NCBI GenBank assembly: GCA_937894795.1
Contig: CALCQV010000071.1
Coordinates: forward strand, 1 to 64,000
DNA length: 64,000 nt
Origin: an uncultured Bacteroidales bacterium
Lineage (GTDB): Bacteria; Bacteroidota; Bacteroidia; Bacteroidales; Lentimicrobiaceae
Direction of reading: 5' to 3'
Below are positions 54,026-62,094 of this stretch, piece after piece. Within the stretch, counting starts at the first letter, position 1; each line of letters begins with the position of its first letter. The translations under genes were made by a program, and so were the position numbers. The notes under the pieces were generated by a model. It saw nothing but the letters and a program-made list of their open reading frames with translations. It was not told where the DNA came from and did not search any database.

Positions 54026-57000
54026 ATGGAAAACTACAAACGTTTAAACAACATTGGAGGTGTAGTCGTATTTGCTATAGCCGCCATTGTTTACACACTT
54101 ACACTTGAGCCAACAGCAAGCTGGTGGGATGCAGGTGAGTATATTTCAACAGCATTTAAGTTGCAGGTTGGCCATCCTCCGGGAGCCCCCTTATTCCAGA
54201 TACTTGGCCGTTTCTTCTCCTTATTTGCCGGTGGTAATGTTGAGAATGTTGCCTACATGGTCAATTTCATGTCGGCAATGGTGAGTGCGCTTACAATAAT
54301 GTTTCTGTTCTGGACAATTACACATCTGGTAAAGAAGCTGGTTTCTGGCGACAATACATTGAATCAGAAAGAGGGAGCCATTGTGTTGATCAGTGGTTTT
54401 ATTGGAGCACTTGCCTATACATTCAGTGATTCATTTTGGTTCTCGGCAGTAGAAGGTGAAGTATATGCCATGTCGTCTTTCTTTACGGCGGTTGTTTTCT
54501 GGGCTATTCTTAAATGGGAAGAGCAACAAAATGAAACCCATTCCATAAGATGGATTATATTCATTGCTTTTCTTATCGGTTTATCCATAGGTGTGCATTT
54601 GCTTAATTTACTTGCCATACCTGCCATTGCCTTTGTATGGTATTTCAAGAAATACGATAAGATCACTTCAAAGGGAATAACCTTTACAGCGGTGATTTCA
54701 ATTCTTGTGCTGGCAGGTATCATGTATGTCATCATTCCGGGAGTTGTAAGTCTGGCAGCTAAATTTGAATTATTCTTTGTAAACACCATTGGTTTGCCAT
54801 TTAATTCAGGAACCCTGATATATTTTCTGCTTATAATAGGAGGTTTGACTTATGGCATAATCTGGTCGCAGAAAAGAAGAAAGTTTATGGCCAACACCAT
54901 CTTATTATCCCTTTCTTTTATCCTGATAGGTTATTCATCCTTCCTGATGCTGGTCATCAGAGCGAATGCGAATACACCAATCAATGAAAACAATCCGGAT
55001 GATGCCATCAGCCTTTTGTCATATCTTAATAGGGAACAGTATGGTACATGGCCAATATTCACAGGTCAGTACTATAATACACCCACTGATCCACAGAAAC
55101 CGTCAACTGATGGTTCGCCGGTTTATATCAGAGATAACAGCAAAGGGAAATATGTAATAACCGATGCGCGCAAGAATGCAATACCAAACTATGACTCCCG
55201 ATTCACAACATTCCTGCCTCGTATGTATAGTTCGCAGGCAAATCATGTGAGAGCGTACAAGAGTTGGGGTAAAGTTGAAGGGCGGCCAATAAGCATAACA
55301 AACGACAGAGGGCAACAAGAGACCATATATAAACCCACTTTTACTGAGAATTTAAGGTTTTTATTCCGCTATCAATTAGGACACATGTACTTCAGGTACT
55401 TCATGTGGAATTTCAGTGGCCGCCAGAATGATATTGAAGGCCATGGAGGGATTAAGAATGGTAACTGGATCAGTGGTATCACGGCTTTGGATGAAATGCG
55501 TTTGGGTAAGCAGACGGATCTGCCGGCAAGTATGCAAAGCAATGCACGGAACACATACTTCCTGCTGCCTCTCATACTTGGTATTATTGGAATGCTGGCC
55601 CATTTCAACAAAAACTATAAGGATGGGGTTATTGTGGCCCTGTTATTCTTCATGACCGGCATTGCCATTGTGTTGTATCTGAATCAAACACCATTCCAGC
55701 CAAGAGAACGGGACTATGCCTATGCGGGTTCGTTCTATGCATTTGCCATTTGGCTGGGTGTTGGGGTTTATGCCATATACAACTATATGAAGAAATATAT
55801 TTCTACAAATATTGCCCTGCCGCTTACCACCGTTTTAACATTGTTGGTTCCGGTAATCATGCTTGCTGAAAACTATGATGATCATGACCGGTCAGGTAAA
55901 TATGCTGCAAGGGACTTCGCAACGAACTACCTTAATTCATGCGGCAAGAATGCCATACTTATTACACACGGTGATAATGACACTTTCCCGCTTTGGTATG
56001 CACAAGAGGTGGAAGGCGTAAGAACAGACATCAGGGTAGTAAACTATATGCTGTCGTCGGGTGATTGGTATGTACATCAGCTGGCACGTAAGATATATGA
56101 CTCTGAACCACTCAGATTTCAACTGACGCCGGAACAATACAATAAAGGAGTGAATGAAATACTCCCTGTTTATGAACAGACCTCAGAAAGAGTGGAGTTA
56201 AAGGAAATCATGAATTTCATTGCCAGTGATGATCCGCGGAGTAAAATACCAATGAACAACGGAGAACAGCTCAACTTTGTTCCTACCCGGAAAGTAAGGT
56301 TAACGGTTAATAAGGAAAACGCTATCAAGAGCGGCATTGTTCCTTCGTACATGGCTGATAGTATCATGCCTTACATTGATTGGGACATTCAGGCTAATTA
56401 TCTTTACAAGAATGACATAATGCTTATGGACTTCCTGGCAAACAACAATTGGGAACGGCCACTCTATTTTGCCAGTCCGTCAAGTGTAAGTAAGGTCTTT
56501 GATCTGGATAAATACTGTCATCAGACGGGTGTAGTTTATAAATTTATACCTGTTTTAGCTACAGAATACTACAAAGGATTGGGAGGCGTAGATGAAGTAG
56601 CCAGCTATGACATACTGATGAACAAAGCAAAATGGGGTAATCTCAATGATCCGGATGTAAAGGTTGACCGTGAAAGTGTCAGGAACCACATGATGGCTAA
56701 GCAAAGCTATCTGAGGTTAGCACAGGCATTGGTTGCCAAGAATAAAAATACCGAGGCTATTGCAGTGGTTGATCGTCTAGTTAAGGAGTTCCCCAATGAG
56801 AAATTCACTTTTGATCTTTACATGCTGCCTTTGATAGATGTTTATTACAGAGCCGGCGACACGCTTAAAGCCAATAATTTCCTCATGACTTTGGCCAAGG
56901 TATATGGCGATAACCTGACATTCTACAATCAGGTGGATCCTAAGTTTGCTACTTTCTATAAAGAAGATTCTGAAGAAGCCCTGATGGTATTGGCACGTCT

Positions 57001-57097
57001 GTTCAGTGTAGCTAAACATAACAAGCAACCACAACTGATTAAGGAGCTGGAAGGTAAGTATATGCTTCCTGACGAGTTAATTCAAATGTTCAACTAG
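54026..57097 (+). CDS. DUF2723 membrane protein (GT-C-type, TMEM260-like)
   Basis: 1023 residues, about 12 membrane helices in the first 620, then a large soluble region and a TPR-like C-terminus (LAQALVAKNKNTEAIAVVDRLVKEFPNEKF). The first extracytoplasmic loop has EPTASWWDAGEYISTAFKLQ with the acidic residues typical of GT-C glycosyltransferases, followed by VGHPPGAPLFQILGRFFSLF. NQTPFQPRERDYAYAGSFYAFAIW is a second conserved block. The eukaryotic relative TMEM260 is a protein O-mannosyltransferase, so protein glycosylation is a reasonable but unproved role. A weaker TATCTTCGC element is at 53922. Confidence 0.9.
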   Translation: MENYKRLNNIGGVVVFAIAAIVYTLTLEPTASWWDAGEYISTAFKLQVGHPPGAPLFQILGRFFSLFAGGNVENVAYMVNFMSAMVSALTIMFLFWTITHLVKKLVSGDNTLNQKEGAIVLISGFIGALAYTFSDSFWFSAVEGEVYAMSSFFTAVVFWAILKWEEQQNETHSIRWIIFIAFLIGLSIGVHLLNLLAIPAIAFVWYFKKYDKITSKGITFTAVISILVLAGIMYVIIPGVVSLAAKFELFFVNTIGLPFNSGTLIYFLLIIGGLTYGIIWSQKRRKFMANTILLSLSFILIGYSSFLMLVIRANANTPINENNPDDAISLLSYLNREQYGTWPIFTGQYYNTPTDPQKPSTDGSPVYIRDNSKGKYVITDARKNAIPNYDSRFTTFLPRMYSSQANHVRAYKSWGKVEGRPISITNDRGQQETIYKPTFTENLRFLFRYQLGHMYFRYFMWNFSGRQNDIEGHGGIKNGNWISGITALDEMRLGKQTDLPASMQSNARNTYFLLPLILGIIGMLAHFNKNYKDGVIVALLFFMTGIAIVLYLNQTPFQPRERDYAYAGSFYAFAIWLGVGVYAIYNYMKKYISTNIALPLTTVLTLLVPVIMLAENYDDHDRSGKYAARDFATNYLNSCGKNAILITHGDNDTFPLWYAQEVEGVRTDIRVVNYMLSSGDWYVHQLARKIYDSEPLRFQLTPEQYNKGVNEILPVYEQTSERVELKEIMNFIASDDPRSKIPMNNGEQLNFVPTRKVRLTVNKENAIKSGIVPSYMADSIMPYIDWDIQANYLYKNDIMLMDFLANNNWERPLYFASPSSVSKVFDLDKYCHQTGVVYKFIPVLATEYYKGLGGVDEVASYDILMNKAKWGNLNDPDVKVDRESVRNHMMAKQSYLRLAQALVAKNKNTEAIAVVDRLVKEFPNEKFTFDLYMLPLIDVYYRAGDTLKANNFLMTLAKVYGDNLTFYNQVDPKFATFYKEDSEEALMVLARLFSVAKHNKQPQLIKELEGKYMLPDELIQMFN

Positions 57098-57170
57098 AGG
57101 CAGGAAATCAGAAAACTGTAAAATTGATAACAACAGATATCTGATACCCGCTTCCAATTTATGTTCAATC

Positions 57171-57212
57171 AATAAAAGAAAAGACGCCTGTGTAGGTGTC
57201 TTTTCTTTTATT
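57171..57212. terminator. Bidirectional terminator between the DUF2723 gene and lgt
   Basis: 18-bp stem AATAAAAGAAAAGACGCC / GGTGTCTTTTCTTTTATT with one G-U pair and a 6-nt loop. It is A-rich on one side and T-rich on the other, placed between convergent genes. Confidence 0.93.
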
Positions 57213-57278
57213 AATATGCAATAGTTTTACATCGAGCGTACAACACTGTACACAGAGTTTCCAAATCTATAAATTTAA

Positions 57279-58079
57279 CTATTTGAGCTTTGAGGGTTCT
57301 TTCTGTTTCCTCCATAGTAAGTAGATGCCGAATAGAATAAATGGAACGGAGAGCCATTGACCCATATTTAGCGTCATGTTATTTTCAAAAGCAACTTGTG
57401 GTTCTTTAAGGAATTCAATGAGGAACCTGACACCGAACAGTACAATAAGGAATATGCCGAAGATATAACCCGGGCGCATAGTTAAGTAATGCTTCCGGTA
57501 ATAGTTGAGCAGAACAAAAAATAGTAATAGATAGGAGAGGGCTTCATAAATCTGGGTTGGATGCCGTGGATCAACCTGTCCGTCTCTTACAAATACAAAG
57601 CCCCATGGAAGGGATGTAAGGTGCCCGTATATTTCACTGTTCATAAGATTGCCCATACGAATAAAGAAACCTCCCAGGGCAACAACAATAACAACCCTGT
57701 CAATCACCCACCAATAAGTTTTTCCTGTTTTCTTAACATAAAGCCAGATTGCCAGCAGAATTCCAATAGCTGCTCCATGGCTGGCAAGGCCACCCTGCCA
57801 GATAGCCAATATTTTCAATGGGTTACTCAGATAATATGCCGGTTCATAGAAAAATACATGGCCAAGGCGGGCACCAATAACCGTTCCAATGATTACATAG
57901 GTGGCTAATTTGTCAAGAAGTTCCACTTTAAGTCCTTCACGTCTGAATACCAGCCGTTCAAGGACAATATACCCCAGAAGAAAGGCAAGTGCGAAAAACA
58001 AACCGTACCATCTCACCTGCACGGCTCCTAACTTAACTATGACCGGGCTTACATCCCAGACTATCTGACTTAAGATCAT
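57279..58079 (-). CDS. lgt: Prolipoprotein diacylglyceryl transferase
   Basis: Inner membrane enzyme that transfers diacylglycerol from phosphatidylglycerol to the lipobox cysteine, the first step of lipoprotein maturation. 266 residues, seven helices. Conserved blocks: VRWYGLFFALAFLLGY, GARLGHVFFYEP, IWQGGLASHGAAIG, and the signature FIRMGNLMNSEIYGHLT (GNxxNxExxG type). HPTQIYEALSYLLLF is the last block. It uses the ATG at 58079 and is 68 bp downstream of the MurG-like gene. Confidence 0.96.
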   Translation of the reverse strand: MILSQIVWDVSPVIVKLGAVQVRWYGLFFALAFLLGYIVLERLVFRREGLKVELLDKLATYVIIGTVIGARLGHVFFYEPAYYLSNPLKILAIWQGGLASHGAAIGILLAIWLYVKKTGKTYWWVIDRVVIVVALGGFFIRMGNLMNSEIYGHLTSLPWGFVFVRDGQVDPRHPTQIYEALSYLLLFFVLLNYYRKHYLTMRPGYIFGIFLIVLFGVRFLIEFLKEPQVAFENNMTLNMGQWLSVPFILFGIYLLWRKQKEPSKLK

Positions 58080-58098
58080 ATAATATATATTTTGCTCA

Positions 58099-58106
58099 CA
58101 AAGGTA
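58099..58106 (-). promoter_or_regulatory. -7 promoter element (TACCTTTG) for lgt
   Basis: On the minus strand TACCTTTG, 20 bp upstream of the lgt ATG. A TTG lies 16 bp further upstream, closer than the usual spacing. Confidence 0.45.
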
Positions 58107-58147
58107 TAGAATAACCGTTTAACAACATAGTAGGTTCAATGATTAAC

Positions 58148-59287
58148 TTATTTTGTGTTATTCAGCTTAAACCTGTCGACCAACCGACGGATAGCCTGCT
58201 TATAGGAAGGGCTATTTCTGTTAATGATGATACCGGTTGTTTGGTTTACTCTCATAACACATTCATCAAGAGAGAAGCCGTTCTGATGGGCATATACAAG
58301 CATATTTTCTTTATTACCCTTATTGGCAAGGTACTCCTGCTCTGTTTGTCCGGGTGTTGGTATGCAAATGACCCTGTTACCGGTAAAGGCCAGGTCCATT
58401 AAAGTACTGTACCCGCCTCTGCAAATAATTACAGGCCCTTTTCTTAAAATTGATTCCAGCAGGTTGCTTTGCAGATGATCTATAATTGTTAAATTACCTG
58501 TTACCAAAGGAGAAGCTGAAGTGCCGGTGACTCCGCGTATCAGGAGACTTTTCAGTGATGAAATGGCTAATTGCTGTTTAAGCAACACTTCCAATTGGCT
58601 GCGCAAGGGTTCAGGGCCTGATAGCAGAGCCACCAGATCAAAGTTATGCGACAAAGCCTCCGGTATAACCATCCGGCATGCTTCACTACCGGCAGTGTTG
58701 CTTTGGTCAAACCTGCTCAACAGCCCTATGTATTTTACATTGGAAGGAATTGGAAAATTGTGCGATAATCGTCCCGAAATATTCTCATTGCCCGGTTCAT
58801 CAGGTATCCAGCACTCATCATATTTTTGCACAAAAGTTCTGGTCAACCTTCTAAGTAGCGGGGCTGTGAATATCAGCATAGGAGGTGGTATTATATTGAG
58901 CTGATGAGTAATAAAAACAGTATAGCACTTCTTATTCCATAAGCCATATCTGTTATCAGAGATGACGACATTAAAATTATGGTCCCTCACAAGTTTTTTC
59001 AACCGGATATACTCCACCATTAATCGCCCAATTAATGATGGCAACCTAAGTATCAGTTTCAGGCCGGGTGAAATATGGGCTGAGAAAGTAATTCTATAAC
59101 CGCGTAAATAATAACAAGTGATGTTGGGAAACTCTTCTTTCAGTAACGACAATGCGTGCCCATCACCTGCAAAACACACTTCGGCACCCTGCGAAATCAA
59201 TTCACTGATGATTGGAATACAGCGGGTTGCATGCCCCAGTCCCCAGTCGAGGGGGCATACAAGAACTTTGAGTCTTCCATTAATCAT
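58148..59287 (-). CDS. MurG-like (GT28-type) glycosyltransferase family protein
   Basis: 379 residues, GT-B fold. The N-terminus KVLVCPLDWGLGHATRCIPII has the GLGHATR loop of MurG-related and TIGR00661-type transferases. The C-terminal domain has ALLSGPEPLRSQLEVLL, then ICRGGYSTLMDLAFTGNRVICIPTPGQTEQ (quoted in part), the nucleotide-sugar site with Gly-Gly-Tyr-Ser and the PTPGQxEQ motif. Donor and acceptor are unknown, and a true murG in its usual division cluster is not expected here. Upstream of lgt on the same strand. Confidence 0.85.
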   Translation of the reverse strand: MINGRLKVLVCPLDWGLGHATRCIPIISELISQGAEVCFAGDGHALSLLKEEFPNITCYYLRGYRITFSAHISPGLKLILRLPSLIGRLMVEYIRLKKLVRDHNFNVVISDNRYGLWNKKCYTVFITHQLNIIPPPMLIFTAPLLRRLTRTFVQKYDECWIPDEPGNENISGRLSHNFPIPSNVKYIGLLSRFDQSNTAGSEACRMVIPEALSHNFDLVALLSGPEPLRSQLEVLLKQQLAISSLKSLLIRGVTGTSASPLVTGNLTIIDHLQSNLLESILRKGPVIICRGGYSTLMDLAFTGNRVICIPTPGQTEQEYLANKGNKENMLVYAHQNGFSLDECVMRVNQTTGIIINRNSPSYKQAIRRLVDRFKLNNTK

Positions 59288-59377
59288 CTTATGGTTATTA
59301 TTTACAGAGAGTGATTAGTGAAAAGGCAAATCAACCCATAAAAACGCTTCATTACTTTGATTATGCACTTTCTGCAA

Positions 59378-59385
59378 CAAATATA
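59378..59385 (-). promoter_or_regulatory. -7 promoter element (TATATTTG) for the MurG-like gene
   Basis: On the minus strand TATATTTG, 91 bp upstream of the ATG at 59287. No -33 element at normal spacing. Confidence 0.4.
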
Positions 59386-59448
59386 TAAAAGCATTAACAA
59401 TGATGAAGAGGGTTTATTTCATAAATAAAAAATCTCTAAATTCGCTTC

Positions 59449-60567
59449 ATGTCTGCAAGTGATAAAAATCAGCTATTATACCAAATCGCTTTAACATTGT
59501 TGCCGGGAGTCGGGATCATGAATGCCCGAAAATTAATTGGACTTTCAGGTAGTGCAGAAGCAATTTTCAAGGAAAAGAAATCTTCGCTTTCAAAGATTCC
59601 AAGGATTGTGGATTCAGTAATTGATGCTGTTACGAACAATAAAGTGTATCTGGAGAAAGCTGCTAAAGAGATTGATTTTATAGAACGCCATAATATAAAA
59701 ACCTATTTTTTTACGGATGATAACTATCCTTTCCGCCTGAAACAATGTGCGGATTGTCCGATATTATTCTATAGTATTGGCAATGCTAATCTTGATTCAA
59801 AGTATATTGTAAGTGTAGTAGGCACGCGTGAAGCAACTGATTATGGCAAGGAGGTGTGCAGGACCCTGATTAATGGATTAAAGGAACTAGGGGTTCTCAT
59901 TGTTAGCGGATTGGCTTATGGTATAGATACATCAGCACACAGAAGCGCATTGGAAGTATCATTGCCCACAGTAGGTGTATTAGCCCATGGACTGGACAGG
60001 ATATATCCAACAGTAAACGTGGAGTTAGCACAAAGGATGATATTAAACGGCGGATTGGTGACTGAGTTTATGAGTGGAAATGACCCTGACAGAGAGAACT
60101 TTCCAATGAGGAACAGAATCATTGCCGGGCTTTCAGATGCAACCATAGTAATTGAAGCCGGCACCAAGGGTGGGGCGCTCATTACTGCTGATATTGCCAA
60201 CTCATACAACAGGGATGTATTTGCCGTGCCCGGAAGAGTAAGTGACAGTTATTCAGAAGGCTGTAATAACCTCATCAAGACAAACCGTGCGGCGCTGGTT
60301 CAGAAACCGGAGGATATTTTATATATCATGGGTTGGGATAAAACACCTGCCCCTAAAGTGCCCGTTCAGCAGAAGTTATTTATTCAACTGGAGCCTGATC
60401 AGGAAACCATTGTCAGTATCTTGCAGGAATATGGAGAATGCAGTATTGACAAGCTGAGCATCGAATCACATTTATCAGCGACAAAAGTAGCTGCAGGATT
60501 GTTAAACCTGGAATTTGAAGGCATAATAAAAAGCTTACCCGGAAAGATGTATAAACTTTGTAGCTGA
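59449..60567 (+). CDS. dprA: DNA-processing protein DprA
   Basis: Single-strand DNA-binding protein that loads RecA in natural transformation and related recombination. 372 residues. An N-terminal helix-hairpin region (LLPGVGIMNARKLIGLSG) precedes the Rossmann domain: VVGTREATDYGKEVC, IVSGLAYGIDTSAHRSAL, TVGVLAHGLDRIYP, FPMRNRIIAGLSD, EAGTKGGALITADIA and VPGRVSDSYSEGCNNLI. A C-terminal winged helix (about 305-372) completes the long form. It is followed by rsgA after 11 bp. Confidence 0.96.
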   Translation: MSASDKNQLLYQIALTLLPGVGIMNARKLIGLSGSAEAIFKEKKSSLSKIPRIVDSVIDAVTNNKVYLEKAAKEIDFIERHNIKTYFFTDDNYPFRLKQCADCPILFYSIGNANLDSKYIVSVVGTREATDYGKEVCRTLINGLKELGVLIVSGLAYGIDTSAHRSALEVSLPTVGVLAHGLDRIYPTVNVELAQRMILNGGLVTEFMSGNDPDRENFPMRNRIIAGLSDATIVIEAGTKGGALITADIANSYNRDVFAVPGRVSDSYSEGCNNLIKTNRAALVQKPEDILYIMGWDKTPAPKVPVQQKLFIQLEPDQETIVSILQEYGECSIDKLSIESHLSATKVAAGLLNLEFEGIIKSLPGKMYKLCS

Positions 60568-60578
60568 AAGATTTACAA

Positions 60579-61520
60579 ATGGATATCAATAGTGGAATAG
60601 TTGTGCGTTCTACCGGAAGTTCCTGCAATGTGCTTACGCAATCGGGCGAGGTGCTTGAATGCAGGCTGAAAGGAAACTTCAGAATCAAGGATATTCGTAC
60701 AACAAATCCGCTGGCGGTAGGTGACAAAGTTCAGTATATACTGCAACCCGGAGAGCGGGTTGGCCTCATTCATCTGATTGAGCCAAGGTTCAACTATATT
60801 ATTCGAAAAGCTACCCGACTAAGCAAGCAATCACACATTATAGCAGCCAATATTGATCAGGCTGTAGTGATGGTTACGCTGGCCAGTCCGCGCACTTCAA
60901 CCGGGTTCATTGATCGCTTCCTGGTTACTGCTGAAGCATACCATATTCCTGCGTTCCTAATATTCAACAAGTCAGATATCATTACTGCAGAGGAGAATGT
61001 GAAGCTTGAAAAGCTTACCATTCTCTATGAAAGCCTTGGATATAAATGTTTCAGGACCTCTGCTTTAAAGGGGACAGGCCTGGAAGAGGTGAAACAGCTA
61101 CTAAAAGATAAGGTAAGCCTTATCAGTGGACATTCAGGGGTAGGAAAAACGGCATTGATAAATGCGATAGAGCCGGGATTGCTGAGAAAGGTGGGGGAGA
61201 TATCTGATTATCATAAAAAAGGAAAGCACACCACTACATTTGCCGAGATGCTTCCACTCGGTTTTGGCGGATTCATTATTGACACCCCGGGTATCAAGGA
61301 GTTTGGACTGGTGAACTTCGACAAGCAGGAGATTGCTGAGCGGTTTCCCGAAATGAGGGAGTTGATGCACCAATGCCTGTTCAGCGACTGTACACATGTG
61401 CATGAACCGGGCTGTGCAGTTAAAGTGGCACTTACCAAAGGATTGATAAGTCAAACCCGCTATTCAAATTATATCAGCATAATGAATGATGAATACTTTG
61501 ATGAGACTGAGTACGATTAG
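60579..61520 (+). CDS. rsgA: Ribosome small subunit-dependent GTPase RsgA
   Basis: Late-stage 30S assembly GTPase with circularly permuted motifs, 313 residues. An N-terminal OB fold (VVRSTGSSCNVLTQSGEVLECRL) precedes G4 FNKSDII, then G1 SGHSGVGKTALINAI, then G3 DTPGIKEFGL. The C-terminal zinc domain has CLFSDCTHVHEPGCAVK. It starts 11 bp after dprA, so the two are likely co-transcribed. Confidence 0.96.
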   Translation: MDINSGIVVRSTGSSCNVLTQSGEVLECRLKGNFRIKDIRTTNPLAVGDKVQYILQPGERVGLIHLIEPRFNYIIRKATRLSKQSHIIAANIDQAVVMVTLASPRTSTGFIDRFLVTAEAYHIPAFLIFNKSDIITAEENVKLEKLTILYESLGYKCFRTSALKGTGLEEVKQLLKDKVSLISGHSGVGKTALINAIEPGLLRKVGEISDYHKKGKHTTTFAEMLPLGFGGFIIDTPGIKEFGLVNFDKQEIAERFPEMRELMHQCLFSDCTHVHEPGCAVKVALTKGLISQTRYSNYISIMNDEYFDETEYD

Positions 61521-61632
61521 ATAAGGAATATTGCGGAATTGACGGACGATGGAAATGGCCAATAGTTTGAATTTGTGAGAGAAGAAGGAATTCTGATATA
61601 GTCAATCATTAACCTGGACAAACAACACATCT

Positions 61633-62085
61633 TTGAGAGCTTTAATACAGAGAGTAAGTGCCGCTTCGGTAAGTAACGAAAATGAGGAACAACAGTCAAT
61701 TGGCCGGGGCTTATTGGTACTGCTTGGTATAGAGATACGTGATGAAATGCAGGATGTTGAATACCTGGCAGGAAAGATAGCCCGACTCAGAGTCTTTGAT
61801 GATACGGAAGGTGTGATGAACCTGTCAGTTGAAGATGTTAAAGGTGAAATAATGGTTATCAGTCAGTTTACCTTACATGCTTCAACCAGAAAGGGTAATC
61901 GTCCCTCATATATTAAAGCAGCCCGCCCCGAACAAGCCATCCCGCTTTATGAATCATTTGTTGAAACCATCCATAAAATGACAGGATTGAAAATAGCAAC
62001 AGGGTGGTTTGGCGCACACATGCAGGTTGAGCTCGTTAATGACGGCCCTGTCACTATTCTAATTGACTCAAAAGATAAAGAATAG
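61633..62085 (+). CDS. dtd: D-aminoacyl-tRNA deacylase
   Basis: Hydrolyses D-aminoacyl-tRNA to stop D-amino acids entering proteins. 150 residues, the standard length. TTG start at 61633 gives RALIQRVSAASVS after the initiator, the family opening; no in-frame ATG precedes it. Active-site motifs SQFTLHASTRKGNRPSY and the cross-subunit NDGPVTILID are intact. It lies 112 bp after rsgA; the gap shows no clear promoter or terminator. Confidence 0.95.
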   Translation: MRALIQRVSAASVSNENEEQQSIGRGLLVLLGIEIRDEMQDVEYLAGKIARLRVFDDTEGVMNLSVEDVKGEIMVISQFTLHASTRKGNRPSYIKAARPEQAIPLYESFVETIHKMTGLKIATGWFGAHMQVELVNDGPVTILIDSKDKE

Positions 62086-62094
62086 TGTAAAGAT

